DNA of 64,000 nucleotides from Natronoarchaeum rubrum. GTDB lineage: Archaea > Halobacteriota > Halobacteria > Halobacteriales > Natronoarchaeaceae. Location: the NCBI RefSeq assembly GCF_024494695.1, contig NZ_JANHDP010000003.1, positions 526,907-590,906 of the forward strand. Direction: 5' to 3'. The translations under genes and the position numbers were made by a program. Below the pieces are notes generated by a model that saw nothing but the letters and a program-made list of their open reading frames with translations, was not told where the DNA came from and did no database searches. Positions 1-8,187 of the stretch are shown piece after piece; position 1 is the stretch's first letter; every line of letters starts with the position of its first letter.

Positions 1-1
1 C

Positions 2-280
2 CGCACCGGCGCGATCCGCGCGAACCTGGTGTTCTACGCGGTGCCGGTCGTCTCGACGCTGGGCGGCTGGGCGCTGCTCGACGAGCAAATTTCGGGGCTG
101 GCGATCGTCGGCTTCCTGACGATCTTCGCCGGCTTCGCGGTGCTGGGCACCGAGGACGTCGACGTTCGCGGGCAGGTCGCGCGGCTGGCCGGGCGGCTAC
201 CGGACGAGGTCGTGGAGAGTGAAGAGGCCGAGGAGCGACTCGGGATTCGGAACGAGCCGCGAGGGTTCGAGTCGGACTGA
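2..280 (+). CDS. EamA/DMT-family transporter, C-terminal fragment
   Basis: The reading frame is open from the left edge of the window, so only the last 92 residues are present and the true start lies outside. The visible part has two hydrophobic helices separated by a short charged loop (LLDEQISGLAIVG), the usual last repeat of EamA-type drug/metabolite transporters, followed by a hydrophilic acidic tail typical of haloarchaea. Such proteins export or import small metabolites across the membrane; the substrate cannot be inferred. It could belong to a related 10-TM family, since only the end is seen. Confidence 0.75.
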   Translation, partial: RTGAIRANLVFYAVPVVSTLGGWALLDEQISGLAIVGFLTIFAGFAVLGTEDVDVRGQVARLAGRLPDEVVESEEAEERLGIRNEPRGFESD

Positions 281-322
281 TCTCGGGGGCGGTTCGCGGT
301 CTTTTTCGGACGGATCGGCGGA

Positions 323-642
323 TCAGTTTTCGGCCGAACTGTCGTACATCGCCTCGACTCCCGTTCGCCGCGGATCAGCTCGTCGACGCCGTCAGTGAGC
401 GTGACGGCGCCGGACACGGTCGGGCGATAGTACGTGTACAGGCCGTCCTGCCCGCGGTCCGTTCGCCGGCGCTTCTCGACGAGACCGACGTCGACGAGTT
501 CGTCGAGGTGGTAGTGGATCGTACTGTCGTCGATATCGATCGCGGCTTCGAGCTCCCTGGGACTCATCTCGCCCCCGTGGACGAGTCGGTAGAGACTCTC
601 CCGGCCGACGCTTCCGTCGGACTGCGGCGCTCGCTGGAAGTT
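323..642 (-). pseudogene. Decayed winged-helix (ArsR-like) transcriptional regulator
   Basis: On the minus strand a clear winged-helix segment is readable: SLYRLVHGGEMSPREL, then a recognition helix (DDSTIHYHLDELVDVGLVEK) and a wing ending in YTYYRP. The first helix has no start codon: reading upstream from the only in-frame ATG (565-567) the frame is open to a TAA at 643-645 without ATG, GTG or TTG. Near the end the frame runs on into neighbouring sequence, while a -1/+1 shift around 340-365 would give a natural ending (GVEAMYDSSAEN, stop at 323-325). I read it as a gene broken at the start and frameshifted near its end. A short functional protein from ATG 567 is the alternative. Confidence 0.5.
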
Positions 643-676
643 TTATCACGAACGATTGCGAACAAGTCTCGCAAGC

Positions 677-701
677 GACCGATGGCTTCGCTCCCTCGGT
701 C
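677..701. repeat. Inverted repeat just upstream of the GlcD-type gene
   Basis: Arms GACCGA and TCGGTC flank a 13-base centre containing GGCTTCGCTC. It ends 9 bases before the ATG at 711, so it could be an operator or merely one of the short GC-rich hairpins scattered in this genome. Seen directly; function unknown. Confidence 0.4.
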
Positions 702-710
702 ACCACGCCC

Positions 711-2159
711 ATGACCCACGACTGTTCGTTCCTGACGTCTCTCGACCTCGACGGCGACGTCTCGTTCGGGGATTCCGATCGCGATAGCCACGCCGGCGAC
801 TGGGGAACCGCTGCGGACGAGCGGGTCCGACCCGACGCCGTGGTCTTCGCCGAGTCGACCGAAGACGTATCCGAGGTACTGGCCGCGGCCGACGAGCGCC
901 GCGTCCCGGTGACGCCCTTCGCCGCGGGCACCAGCCTGGAAGCGAACGCGACGCCGACTCACGCCGGCGTCTCTCTCGACCTGACCCGGATGGATGCGGT
1001 GCTGGACGTCCGCCCCGACGACCTGCAGATCGATGTCGAACCGGGCGTCTACGGGTCCGCGATCGACGAGGCTGTCGCCGAACACGGTCTGTGGTTTCCC
1101 CCGCTCCCTTCTTCGGGCGACATCTCGACCGTCGGCGGCATGATCGCTAACGACGCGTCGGGGATGCAGACCGTCGAGTACGGCGAGGTCGGCGACTGGG
1201 TGCTCGGACTGGAGGCGGTGCTCGCCGACGGGAGCGTGATCGAGACCGGCTCCAGAGCGGTCAAGACTTCCAGCGGCTACAACGTCGGCGACCTGCTGGT
1301 CGGCAGCGAGGGGACGCTGGCGGTCGTCACGCGCGCGACCCTGGAACTCGCGGGGCGGCCGGAGCAGATCCGCGGCGGCCGGGCGTTGTTCCCGACGCTC
1401 GACGACGCCGCGTCGGCCGTCTTCGACGCGGTTCGGTCGGGGGTCGACGTCGCGAAGATCGAACTCGTCGACGCGACCAGCGCGACGATGGCCAACGAGT
1501 ACTCGGGGACCGACCTCCCCGACGTGCCGACGGTGTTCCTCGAGTTCCACGCGGACAACGGGATCGAAGCGGAGATCGACTTCTGTCGGACGATCTTCGA
1601 GGCTCACGACGTAGAGCGCTTCGACCAGGCACCCGACGACGAGGGCATGGCCGAACTGTGGCAAGCGCGCAAGGATCTCGCGTTCGCCGTCAGGAGCTAC
1701 GATCCCGACCTGACGGCCACGTCGCCCGGTGACGTGACCGTCCCGATCAGCGACTATCCCACGATCGTCCGGTACGTCCGGGACCTGGCCGACGAACACG
1801 ACCTGTTGATCCCCTGCTTCGGCCACGCCGGCGACGGCAACCTCCACTACTCGGTGCTGGTCGACGAGTCGGACCCGGCGGAAGTCGAATCCGGGAAAGA
1901 GGTCTCCGAGCAGATCGTCCGGAAAGCTCTCGAACTCGGCGGGACCTCGACCGGCGAGCACGGCATCGGTACCGGCAAGCGCGAGTACCTCGTCGCCGAG
2001 CACTGCGACGCCGGCGTCGAGGCGATGCGCCGGATCAAGCGAGCGCTCGATCCCAACGACACGCTCAACCCGGGGAAGATCTTCCCGGAAACCGCCGACG
2101 AGGAGCGACTGTGGGTCGAGGCGCCGGATCGGGACGGACCGTCCAGCGACGCGTCGTAG
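711..2159 (+). CDS. FAD-binding oxidoreductase, GlcD / D-lactate dehydrogenase family
   Basis: A 482-residue soluble flavoprotein that should oxidise a 2-hydroxy acid such as D-lactate or glycolate and pass electrons to the respiratory chain. The N-terminal FAD_binding_4 domain (about residues 40-215) shows PFAAGTSLE and GGMIANDASG, and the C-terminal FAD-oxidase domain shows GHAGDGNLH with GEHGIGTGKR near the end, both hallmarks of the family. Length is normal for the stand-alone dehydrogenase; no Fe-S domain is fused. The ATG at 711 follows closely on the TATA-like tract near 640-646. It is divergent from the decayed regulator, which may once have controlled it. The substrate (D-lactate versus glycolate) cannot be told from sequence. 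Confidence 0.9.
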   Translation: MTHDCSFLTSLDLDGDVSFGDSDRDSHAGDWGTAADERVRPDAVVFAESTEDVSEVLAAADERRVPVTPFAAGTSLEANATPTHAGVSLDLTRMDAVLDVRPDDLQIDVEPGVYGSAIDEAVAEHGLWFPPLPSSGDISTVGGMIANDASGMQTVEYGEVGDWVLGLEAVLADGSVIETGSRAVKTSSGYNVGDLLVGSEGTLAVVTRATLELAGRPEQIRGGRALFPTLDDAASAVFDAVRSGVDVAKIELVDATSATMANEYSGTDLPDVPTVFLEFHADNGIEAEIDFCRTIFEAHDVERFDQAPDDEGMAELWQARKDLAFAVRSYDPDLTATSPGDVTVPISDYPTIVRYVRDLADEHDLLIPCFGHAGDGNLHYSVLVDESDPAEVESGKEVSEQIVRKALELGGTSTGEHGIGTGKREYLVAEHCDAGVEAMRRIKRALDPNDTLNPGKIFPETADEERLWVEAPDRDGPSSDAS

Positions 2160-2239
2160 GGAACACCGCGCGGAGAACGCCGGGCTGCGGTGCGGCGCGG
2201 CTCGGCGCGGCGGCGCGGACGACCTACTTCCGGCGGGGC

Positions 2240-3934
2240 TCAGTCGTGGACCAGCACGTCGAGCACGACCGGTCCCTCGGTTTCGATCCCGCGCTCGACA
2301 GCCGCTTCGATCTCGCCCGGACGCTCGATCAACCGGCCGGCGGCGCCGTGGCTTTCGGCGTTCGCGGGGATGTCGATGGGCGGGTCGATGTCCATCCCGA
2401 CGAACTCGTGGCCGGACTCCTCGCCGCCGAATATCTCGAGCGCGTTGTCCTTGAGGATCCGGTAGTTCCGGTTATCCGGTATCACGACGGTGAGATCGAC
2501 GCCCTGGCGGACGGCAGAGTACAGCGCCTGCGGGTAGTAAAGGTACGAGCCGTCGCCGACGAAACCGAGCACGTCTCTCGGTTCGCGATCGTCGCGGTCC
2601 CGTTCGGCGATGGCGGCCCCGACCGCCGCGGGGAGGCCGTAGCCCAGTCCGCCACCCTTGTTCGAGACGTACTGTTCCGGCTCGAACGACCAGCGAGTCA
2701 GCATTGCGTACTTCGCGGTGACGCCCTCGTCGACGACGTACGCGTCCGGCGCCGCCACCTCCAGCGCGTCGACGAGTTCCGCCTTCGAGGCTCGCGGGTC
2801 GTCGCTCTCGTCCTCGCCCATCGCGTCGACGCGCCGGGCCGCCATCTGCTTGAACGATTCGACGGTCGCCAGCCGCGAGTTCACGGTCTCGGCGTCTATG
2901 CGGTCATCAACCCGGTCTGCGAGTGCCCGCAGTACCCGCCCGAGGTCGCCCAGTACGGCCGCGTCGGCGGGCTGGTTCTTCCCGATTTCTCGGGCATCGT
3001 CGCCGACGTGGACGCAGGTCGTGTCCGCGCCCACGAGGTCGCGCTCGTGGCTCCACAGCGTGGTGTTCGTAGAACACCCTGCGAACAGCAGCACGTCGGT
3101 GCTCATGATCGTCGCCGCCAGATCCTCGTCCGGCGGAATATAGGACACCCACTGATCGTGATCGGTCGGGAAATCGACCTCGCAGGCGAGAATCTCGCCG
3201 TGGACTCGCAAACCCCCTGCCTCGGCCAGGTCCACGGCGGCCTCGACGGCGTCGACGCCCGATCGGGCGACGCCGTCGCCGACCACCAGCACCGCGTCCT
3301 CGGCGTCGACGAGCAACTCGGCCGCGTGTTCGATCTGTCCGGGATCGCCGCGCCCGGCGTCCGGGATCGGGCCGAGGCGCTCGGGTTCGGCGTCCGTCTC
3401 GGCCGTCGTCACGTCCATCGGCAACCCGAGGAAGACCGGCCCCGTCGGCGGCGTCAGCGCCGTCCGGAACGCCCGACGGAGCATCGTCGGCAGCGCCGCG
3501 ACGTCCAGCACCTCCGCCGACCACTTGCAGAACTGGTCGGTCAACTCCTCGAGGTCGCCGCTCAGGATCGGCTCTTCGTGGCGAAAGTCGGTGGCGTGGT
3601 GCCCGGCGGTCACGACGATGGGCGCCCCGGCGAAGCGCGCGTTCATCAGGTTGCCTGCCCCGTGGGCGACTCCGGGCGTGGTGTGCAGATTTGCGACCCC
3701 GACCGGCAGCACGTCCGGATCGTGGTGGCTGTGGTAGCGCCGCGTCTGGGCGTACCCGCCGGCCATCCCGACGGCGATATCCTCGTGCAGTCCGAGCACG
3801 TACTCCGGGTCGCCGTCGGCCAGCGCACGCAGCACCGGCAGTTCGGTGGTCCCGGGGTTGCCGAACACGTACTCGACGCCGTACCGCTCCAGAGCGTCGA
3901 CGAACAGGTTCGCTCCCGTATACGCGTCTCCCAT
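2240..3934 (-). CDS. Thiamine-diphosphate enzyme, benzoylformate decarboxylase / acetolactate synthase-like
   Basis: 564 residues with the three-domain layout of ThDP-dependent decarboxylases and acetolactate synthases. The N-terminal PYR domain opens with GNPGTTELP and carries the catalytic glutamate in GLHEDIAVGMAGGYAQ; the C-terminal PP domain has the GDGSYLYYPQ...N metal/ThDP motif. The middle Rossmann-like domain lies near residues 195-330. The N-terminal motif and lack of a small regulatory subunit nearby favour a decarboxylase of an aromatic or branched 2-oxo acid over biosynthetic IlvB, but this is inference. An upstream GTG at 3949 would add five residues; the ATG at 3934 fits the family start better. 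Convergent with the GlcD-like gene. Confidence 0.82.
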   Translation of the reverse strand: MGDAYTGANLFVDALERYGVEYVFGNPGTTELPVLRALADGDPEYVLGLHEDIAVGMAGGYAQTRRYHSHHDPDVLPVGVANLHTTPGVAHGAGNLMNARFAGAPIVVTAGHHATDFRHEEPILSGDLEELTDQFCKWSAEVLDVAALPTMLRRAFRTALTPPTGPVFLGLPMDVTTAETDAEPERLGPIPDAGRGDPGQIEHAAELLVDAEDAVLVVGDGVARSGVDAVEAAVDLAEAGGLRVHGEILACEVDFPTDHDQWVSYIPPDEDLAATIMSTDVLLFAGCSTNTTLWSHERDLVGADTTCVHVGDDAREIGKNQPADAAVLGDLGRVLRALADRVDDRIDAETVNSRLATVESFKQMAARRVDAMGEDESDDPRASKAELVDALEVAAPDAYVVDEGVTAKYAMLTRWSFEPEQYVSNKGGGLGYGLPAAVGAAIAERDRDDREPRDVLGFVGDGSYLYYPQALYSAVRQGVDLTVVIPDNRNYRILKDNALEIFGGEESGHEFVGMDIDPPIDIPANAESHGAAGRLIERPGEIEAAVERGIETEGPVVLDVLVHD

Positions 3935-4033
3935 GCTTCCTACTGGCACGGGCCATCAAGTTGGCTCTTTGGTGGGTCGCCGGCGTGCGGAGACACAGAA
4001 ACGAGTCGGCGATGTCAAACCGGAGGAAGACGT

Positions 4034-4074
4034 GCTCACTTCGTTCGTCACGATGTCACGCTCACTTCGTTCGT
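4034..4074. repeat. Direct repeat pair of 15 bases
   Basis: The 15-mer GCTCACTTCGTTCGT occurs at 4034-4048 and again at 4060-4074, 26 bases apart, in the gap between the ThDP enzyme and tRNA-Val. CTTCG-rich 15-mers like this are common dispersed elements in haloarchaea. No function seen. Confidence 0.7.
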
Positions 4075-4096
4075 GTGACTGTCGCAAAATCCGTAG

Positions 4097-4171
4097 TGGG
4101 TTGGGGCGGAGTCGAACCGCCGACCTGCTCCGTGTGAAGGAGCCGTCATAACCAGGCTAGACCACCAACCC
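4097..4171 (-). tRNA. tRNA-Val (anticodon CAC)
   Basis: A 75-nt cloverleaf reads on the minus strand. The acceptor stem is GGGTTGG pairing with CCAACCC plus discriminator A, the anticodon stem is GCTCC/GGAGC around loop TTCACAC, giving anticodon CAC (Val, GTG codon). The T arm is GGCGG-TTCGACT-CCGCC. CCA is not encoded and no intron is seen. The D arm is regular (GTCTAGCCTGGTTATGAC). Confidence 0.95.
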
Positions 4172-4197
4172 GGTACAGAAATCGGTACTCGGAGCCG

Positions 4198-4208
4198 AGA
4201 CTTAAGAC
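4198..4208 (-). promoter_or_regulatory. Putative promoter box for tRNA-Val
   Basis: The minus-strand sequence AAGTCTTAAGTCTC places a TTAAG TATA-like box about 30 bases upstream of the mature 5' end of the tRNA at 4171, the normal archaeal spacing. Only the position and composition support it. Confidence 0.4.
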
Positions 4209-4224
4209 TTGCTTCTCGGAGCGA

Positions 4225-4479
4225 TCACGTCCCGCGGTATCGCCGGACGCGACGGCGGGCGTCGGCGGCGAAGTCGGCCGCCTCGTTCTCGGTGCGATCG
4301 GTGGCCTCGTCCAGCTTCGCGCGAAGCCGCTCGACGCGGCCCGGTTCCGGTTCCTCCTCGCGCCCGGCGAGTTCGCGGGCCTTCGCCACGACGGGTTCGA
4401 GCGTCTCGACGACGCCCTGCTTGGCGTGTGCTCCCGCTCGGGCCAGGTAGTACCGCGCATCGCTGAAGTGCCGGTTCAT
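4225..4479 (-). CDS. Small conserved haloarchaeal protein (DUF7553-like)
   Basis: 84 residues, fully hydrophilic, predicted mostly helical: MNRHFSDARYYLARAGAHAK at the start, then TLEPVVAKARELAG and a charged C terminus rich in Glu and Arg. Short proteins with this opening are widespread in haloarchaea and have no known function. The ATG at 4479 is chosen because the longer frame upstream has Arg-rich shadow composition and crosses two putative iron boxes. It is followed by tRNA-Val on the same strand. Function unknown; the family name is from memory. Confidence 0.65.
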   Translation of the reverse strand: MNRHFSDARYYLARAGAHAKQGVVETLEPVVAKARELAGREEEPEPGRVERLRAKLDEATDRTENEAADFAADARRRVRRYRGT

Positions 4480-4633
4480 ATCTGACCGTAGGAAGGCAAC
4501 AGATATAACGGTTGTGGCGTCACACTGCTGACGTGTCGCACGCCTTCGGGCGATCAGGCCGTGTGGAGCGCGCTCGCGTACGATCCTACTGATCCCGGGG
4601 CGAGCCGAACCGCTCCACCTCGCAACGTTTGCT

Positions 4634-4649
4634 TTTAGGCGAGCCGAAA
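4634..4649. promoter_or_regulatory. Degenerate iron-regulator-like box
   Basis: TTTAGGC-GA-GCCGAAA is a 7+2+7 palindrome with one mismatch, the same architecture as the perfect copy at 9379-9394. It lies 20 bases before a second copy (4669-4684), between the small protein and the metallo-hydrolase. Similarity to DtxR/Idr sites (TTAGG...CCTAA) is from general knowledge. No obvious iron gene starts here. Confidence 0.4.
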
Positions 4650-4668
4650 CCGGTGGCTTTAACAAATT

Positions 4669-4684
4669 GTTAGGCATACCTAAA
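4669..4684. promoter_or_regulatory. Iron-regulator-like box (DtxR/Idr type)
   Basis: GTTAGGCATACCTAAA contains TTAGG-N4-CCTAA, matching the core of the box overlapping the siderophore-binding lipoprotein gene at 9379-9394. It is about 190 bases upstream of the small gene starting at 4479 and about 220 upstream of the metallo-hydrolase at 4903, so its target is unclear. It may mark a lost iron gene. Confidence 0.5.
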
Positions 4685-4902
4685 ATCGCGGCGTCGGAGG
4701 CAACCGTTGGATGACGCTCCTGCCCTCCACCCGTGGTGTGCCAGCAGACTGGGGGACCGGCGACGGTCCCCGCCAGACGGTCGAGGTTCCGTGGGCATCG
4801 GACTCGACACGTCCCGTAGCATCTCTCTTTCGCGACAACGACCGACGCCGAGTCACCGGTTCACAAACGGTTTTACTGTTCGGCCGTCCAAACGGACCAC
4901 GA

Positions 4903-5859
4903 ATGTTCAGCCGGCTCTCGATCCCGACGCCGTTCCAGGTCGGCCCGGTCAACGCCTACCTCGCCGGGCGGACGATAATCGACCCAGGGCCCGACAGCGA
5001 GGAGTCCTGGGAGGCTCTCGCGGCGGGGCTCGCCGACCACGATCTGGAACCGGGCGACCTCGATCGCGCGCTGATCACCCACCCCCACCCCGATCACTTC
5101 GGCGCCGCGCGGCGGCTCCGCGAGGCCGGGGTGGAGATTCTCGCCGCACCCGCAACAGCCGAGATCATCCGGGCGTTCGGCGACCGACTCGACTACGAGC
5201 AGTCCTTCTTCGAGGACTTCTTCGTCGCTCACGGGATGTCCCGTTCGACCGCCAGCACCGTCGTCGAACTGCCGGAGGCCTATCTCCCCTACGCGCCGGA
5301 CTGCGAGGTCGACGCCACGCTCGCGGACGGCGACGTGCTGGAGATCGCCGATCTGGACGTGACGGTCGAAGCCGTCGAGGGCCACGCGCCGGGCGAGCTC
5401 ATCTTCACGTACGAGGCAGCCGGCCGGGACCGAGCGATCGTCGGCGATCACGTGCTCGGCGACGTGACGCCGAACCCGCTCTTGCAGCCGCCGGCCGAGC
5501 CCGGCGGGGAGCGCCCGCGCATGTTGCCGGCGTACAACGACTCGCTGGCCGAACTCCGCGACCGCGGGCTCGACGAGATCCTGCCCGGCCACGGCGAGCG
5601 GATCGAGGCGCCCGGCGAGAGAATCGACGAGATGCTGGCCGCCCACGAGGACCGCACGGACAACGTCCGCGCGCTCGTCGAGGAACCCGCCACCGCGATG
5701 GACGTGATGGAGGGGCTGTTCGACGACCTGCCCGCGACCGAGTACTTCCCGGCGATGAGCGAGGCGATCGGCCACCTCGACGTGCTCGAAGCGCGAGGCG
5801 ACGTGACGCCGACCGAGGGCGACGACGGGCTCGTTCGCTACGAGGCGACGGGAGCATGA
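4903..5859 (+). CDS. Metallo-beta-lactamase-fold hydrolase
   Basis: 318 residues. The MBL core spans about 1-220 with the metal motif THPHPDHFGAA (HxHxDH), a downstream VEAVEGHAPGELIF histidine and a GDHVLGD aspartate. The C-terminal 90 residues (AHEDRTDNVRALVEEP...) form the helical/winged domain seen in LACTB2/RNase-Z-like hydrolases. The ATG at 4903 is preceded about 30 bases upstream by a TTTTAC box and begins MFSRLSIPTPFQVGPVNAYL, the normal family N terminus; the longer frame upstream is noise. It ends in a 4-base ATGA overlap with adenine deaminase, so both are surely one operon. Substrate unknown. Confidence 0.88.
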   Translation: MFSRLSIPTPFQVGPVNAYLAGRTIIDPGPDSEESWEALAAGLADHDLEPGDLDRALITHPHPDHFGAARRLREAGVEILAAPATAEIIRAFGDRLDYEQSFFEDFFVAHGMSRSTASTVVELPEAYLPYAPDCEVDATLADGDVLEIADLDVTVEAVEGHAPGELIFTYEAAGRDRAIVGDHVLGDVTPNPLLQPPAEPGGERPRMLPAYNDSLAELRDRGLDEILPGHGERIEAPGERIDEMLAAHEDRTDNVRALVEEPATAMDVMEGLFDDLPATEYFPAMSEAIGHLDVLEARGDVTPTEGDDGLVRYEATGA

Positions 5860-7589
5860 AGCGCACGCAAGCCGTCGCGCTCGGCGAGGCGCCCGCGGAT
5901 CTCGTGATCACCGGCGGGCGGGTGTTCCTCCCCGAGACCGGCGAGTTCCGCGCGCTCGACGTCGCGATCTGCGACAACGAGGTTGCCGCGCTCCCCGACG
6001 ACGCGGACGACGTGATCGGCGAGAACACCCGCGTGATCGACGCCGACGGCCGGGCCGTGCTGCCGGGCTTCATCGACGCCCACACGCACGTCGACACGGT
6101 TCAGACGCTGGAAAACGCCTATCACTACGCGCTGGAGGGCGGCACGACGACCGTCGTCACCGAAACCTCCGGGCTGGGCGGCGCGTTCGGCGCCGAGGGC
6201 GTCGAGGCGCTGCTCGCGGCCACGTCGTACCTGCCGATCACAGTGAAGGCGACCGTTCCGCCCCAGCCCCTCGCGGACACGTTCGAGGAGCCCCGCGCCG
6301 ACGAGGACGAGGCCGAGGCGCTCGCCGAGTTGCTCGCGGACGACCGGATCGTCGGCGTCGGCGAGACCGACTGGATCCACGTCGTCGGGCGCGACTCGCC
6401 GATCGAGCGGCTCCACGAGCGCGCCGAGAGGGAAGGCAAGCGCAGCTGCGGCCACGGCGCGGGCTGCGACGGCGCCAAGCTCTCGGCGTTCGCGGGCGTC
6501 GTGGACAACGACCACGAGGCGATCACCGCCGACGGCATCGTCGAGCGCGTCGAGCGCGGCATCCACGCGATCGGCCGGTACGGCTCGATCCGGGACGACG
6601 TCGAGGCGGTCGCCGGCGCGGTCGACCGCGTCGGCGCCGCGGAGCTATCGCTCTCGACCGACGGGATGTGGCCCCGGAAACTGCTCGACGAGGGGCTGAT
6701 GGACGCCGTCGTCCGGCGGACGATCGAGGCGGGCGTCGACCCCGCGGACGCGATCCGGATGGCGACGCTCAACCCCGCGCGACACTTCGGGCTCGACGAC
6801 CGCGGGAGCCTCGCGCCGGGCAACGCCGCGGACGTGCTGCTCGTCGACGACCTCGAATCGGTCAACGTGACCACGGTGATCAGCGGCGGCGAGGTCGTCG
6901 TCCACAACAACGAGGTCCGCGTCGCGCCCCGAAGCCACGAGTACCCCGACCGGTTCTACGACGCCGTCGACGTGCGGACCGATCCCGACGCGTTCCGCGT
7001 CCCGGCCGACGCCGCCGACGCCGAGGGCCACGTGCGCGCAATTCAACTGGGCGAGGGACTGCTCTCCCACGAGACGACGGTCGAACCCGCAGAAGTAGAT
7101 GGCGAACTCCGCGCCGCGCCCGAGCGCGACGTCGCCAAGGTCGCGCTGCTCGATCGCCATCCCGACGCCGACGGCTCGGGCTTCACCGGATTTCTGACGG
7201 GGTACGGCATCGAGCGCGGCGGCGTCGCGACGAGCATGACGATGGAGGCCACCGGCGTGCTCGCGGTCGGCGCCGACGACGCCGATCTCCGCGCCGCAGT
7301 CGAACGAGTCAACGAGCTCGGCGGCGGCTGGGCGGTGGTCCGCGACGGCGACGTGATCGCCGAACTTCCCTACCGGGTCGCCGGCTGTGCTGCTGATCTG
7401 GAGGTTGAAGAGACCGCGAAGCTGCTCGACGCCGCCGAGAACGCGGTGCGCTCGCTGGGCGTCGGCGTCGAGCGGCCGCTGGTCTCGCTGGCGTCGCTGC
7501 CGTTCGTCGGCGTCCCGACGATGAAGCTGACGACCTCGGGGTACGCCGACGTCGTGCGCCGGGAGCTGGTCGGCCTCGATCCCGACTAG
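5856..7589 (+). CDS. ade: Adenine deaminase
   Basis: 577 residues of the amidohydrolase superfamily, converting adenine to hypoxanthine and ammonia in purine salvage. Seen: N-terminal beta domain with DLVITGGRVF, metal-binding PGFIDAHTHVDTV, the long TIM barrel with SCGHGAGCDG and LSTDGMWP, and MATLNPARHFGLDDRGSLAPG as in dihydroorotase-like enzymes. The C-terminal Ade domain carries MTMEATGVLAVG and ELPYRVAGCAADL and ends in VGVPTMKLTTSGYADV, typical of AdeC. The start overlaps the stop of the MBL gene, implying translational coupling. Converges with the cobalamin adenosyltransferase, the stops overlapping by a few bases. Confidence 0.9.
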   Translation: MKRTQAVALGEAPADLVITGGRVFLPETGEFRALDVAICDNEVAALPDDADDVIGENTRVIDADGRAVLPGFIDAHTHVDTVQTLENAYHYALEGGTTTVVTETSGLGGAFGAEGVEALLAATSYLPITVKATVPPQPLADTFEEPRADEDEAEALAELLADDRIVGVGETDWIHVVGRDSPIERLHERAEREGKRSCGHGAGCDGAKLSAFAGVVDNDHEAITADGIVERVERGIHAIGRYGSIRDDVEAVAGAVDRVGAAELSLSTDGMWPRKLLDEGLMDAVVRRTIEAGVDPADAIRMATLNPARHFGLDDRGSLAPGNAADVLLVDDLESVNVTTVISGGEVVVHNNEVRVAPRSHEYPDRFYDAVDVRTDPDAFRVPADAADAEGHVRAIQLGEGLLSHETTVEPAEVDGELRAAPERDVAKVALLDRHPDADGSGFTGFLTGYGIERGGVATSMTMEATGVLAVGADDADLRAAVERVNELGGGWAVVRDGDVIAELPYRVAGCAADLEVEETAKLLDAAENAVRSLGVGVERPLVSLASLPFVGVPTMKLTTSGYADVVRRELVGLDPD

Positions 7590-8119
7590 TATTCCGGATT
7601 TTCCTCGCGGACGCCGTCGCGCTTGTTCACGGCGCGTGCGAGCACGAACAGCGCGTCGGAGAGCCGGTTCAGATACTGGACGGCCTCGCCGTTGATCGTC
7701 TGGTCGGCCGCGAGCGCGACGGTCCGGCGCTCGGCGCGCCGACACACCGTTCTGGCGTGGTGAAGCCGCGATCCCTTCTCGCTCCCGCTCGGCAGGATGA
7801 ACTGCTCTAAGGGGTCGAGTTCGTCGTCGAAGGAGTCGATCATCGCCTCCAGCTCGTCGGTGTGGTCGTCGCGCACGACGGGATCGTCCTCGTCGGGGTC
7901 GGGGTTGGCGAGGTCGGCCTGCGCGACGTGGAGGTGATTCTGGATCGCGGCGAGGTGGTCGTCGACGTCGTCGTGACCGGTCGGTCGGACCGTTCCGAGC
8001 AGCGCGTTCAGTTCGTCGACCGTGCCGTAGGCCTCGATCCGCGCGCTGGTCTTCGAGACGCGGGACATGTCCCGGAGATCGGTCATCCCCTCGTCGCCGC
8101 GGCCGGTGTAGATCTTCAT
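7586..8119 (-). CDS. Cob(I)alamin adenosyltransferase, PduO type
   Basis: 177 residues. Transfers adenosyl from ATP to cob(I)alamin to make coenzyme B12. The N-terminal ATP-binding motif is KIYTGRGDEGMTDL, followed by EAYGTVDELNALLG, CRRAERRTVAL and NRLSDALFVLARAVN, the ordered signatures of PduO/CobO2-type enzymes. The start MKIYTGRG at 8119 is the family start; the upstream extension is Arg-rich shadow. It is transcribed in the same direction as, and 68 bases downstream of, the metal-chelate binding lipoprotein, so corrinoid or siderophore supply may be co-expressed. Confidence 0.92.
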   Translation of the reverse strand: MKIYTGRGDEGMTDLRDMSRVSKTSARIEAYGTVDELNALLGTVRPTGHDDVDDHLAAIQNHLHVAQADLANPDPDEDDPVVRDDHTDELEAMIDSFDDELDPLEQFILPSGSEKGSRLHHARTVCRRAERRTVALAADQTINGEAVQYLNRLSDALFVLARAVNKRDGVREENPEY

Positions 8120-8187
8120 GTCCGGACCCACGGAGCGGACCACCTTAGTTCTCCCCGGGACGATGTTCGCTGTCCGCTCGGAATCCG

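Noticed and set aside
564..2003. Long minus-strand frame over the GlcD-like gene
   Set aside because: Antisense shadow of a high-GC gene: no domain, Arg/Asp/Val-skewed composition.
2111..4078. Long plus-strand frame over the ThDP enzyme
   Set aside because: Shadow of the minus-strand gene; biased composition and no motifs.
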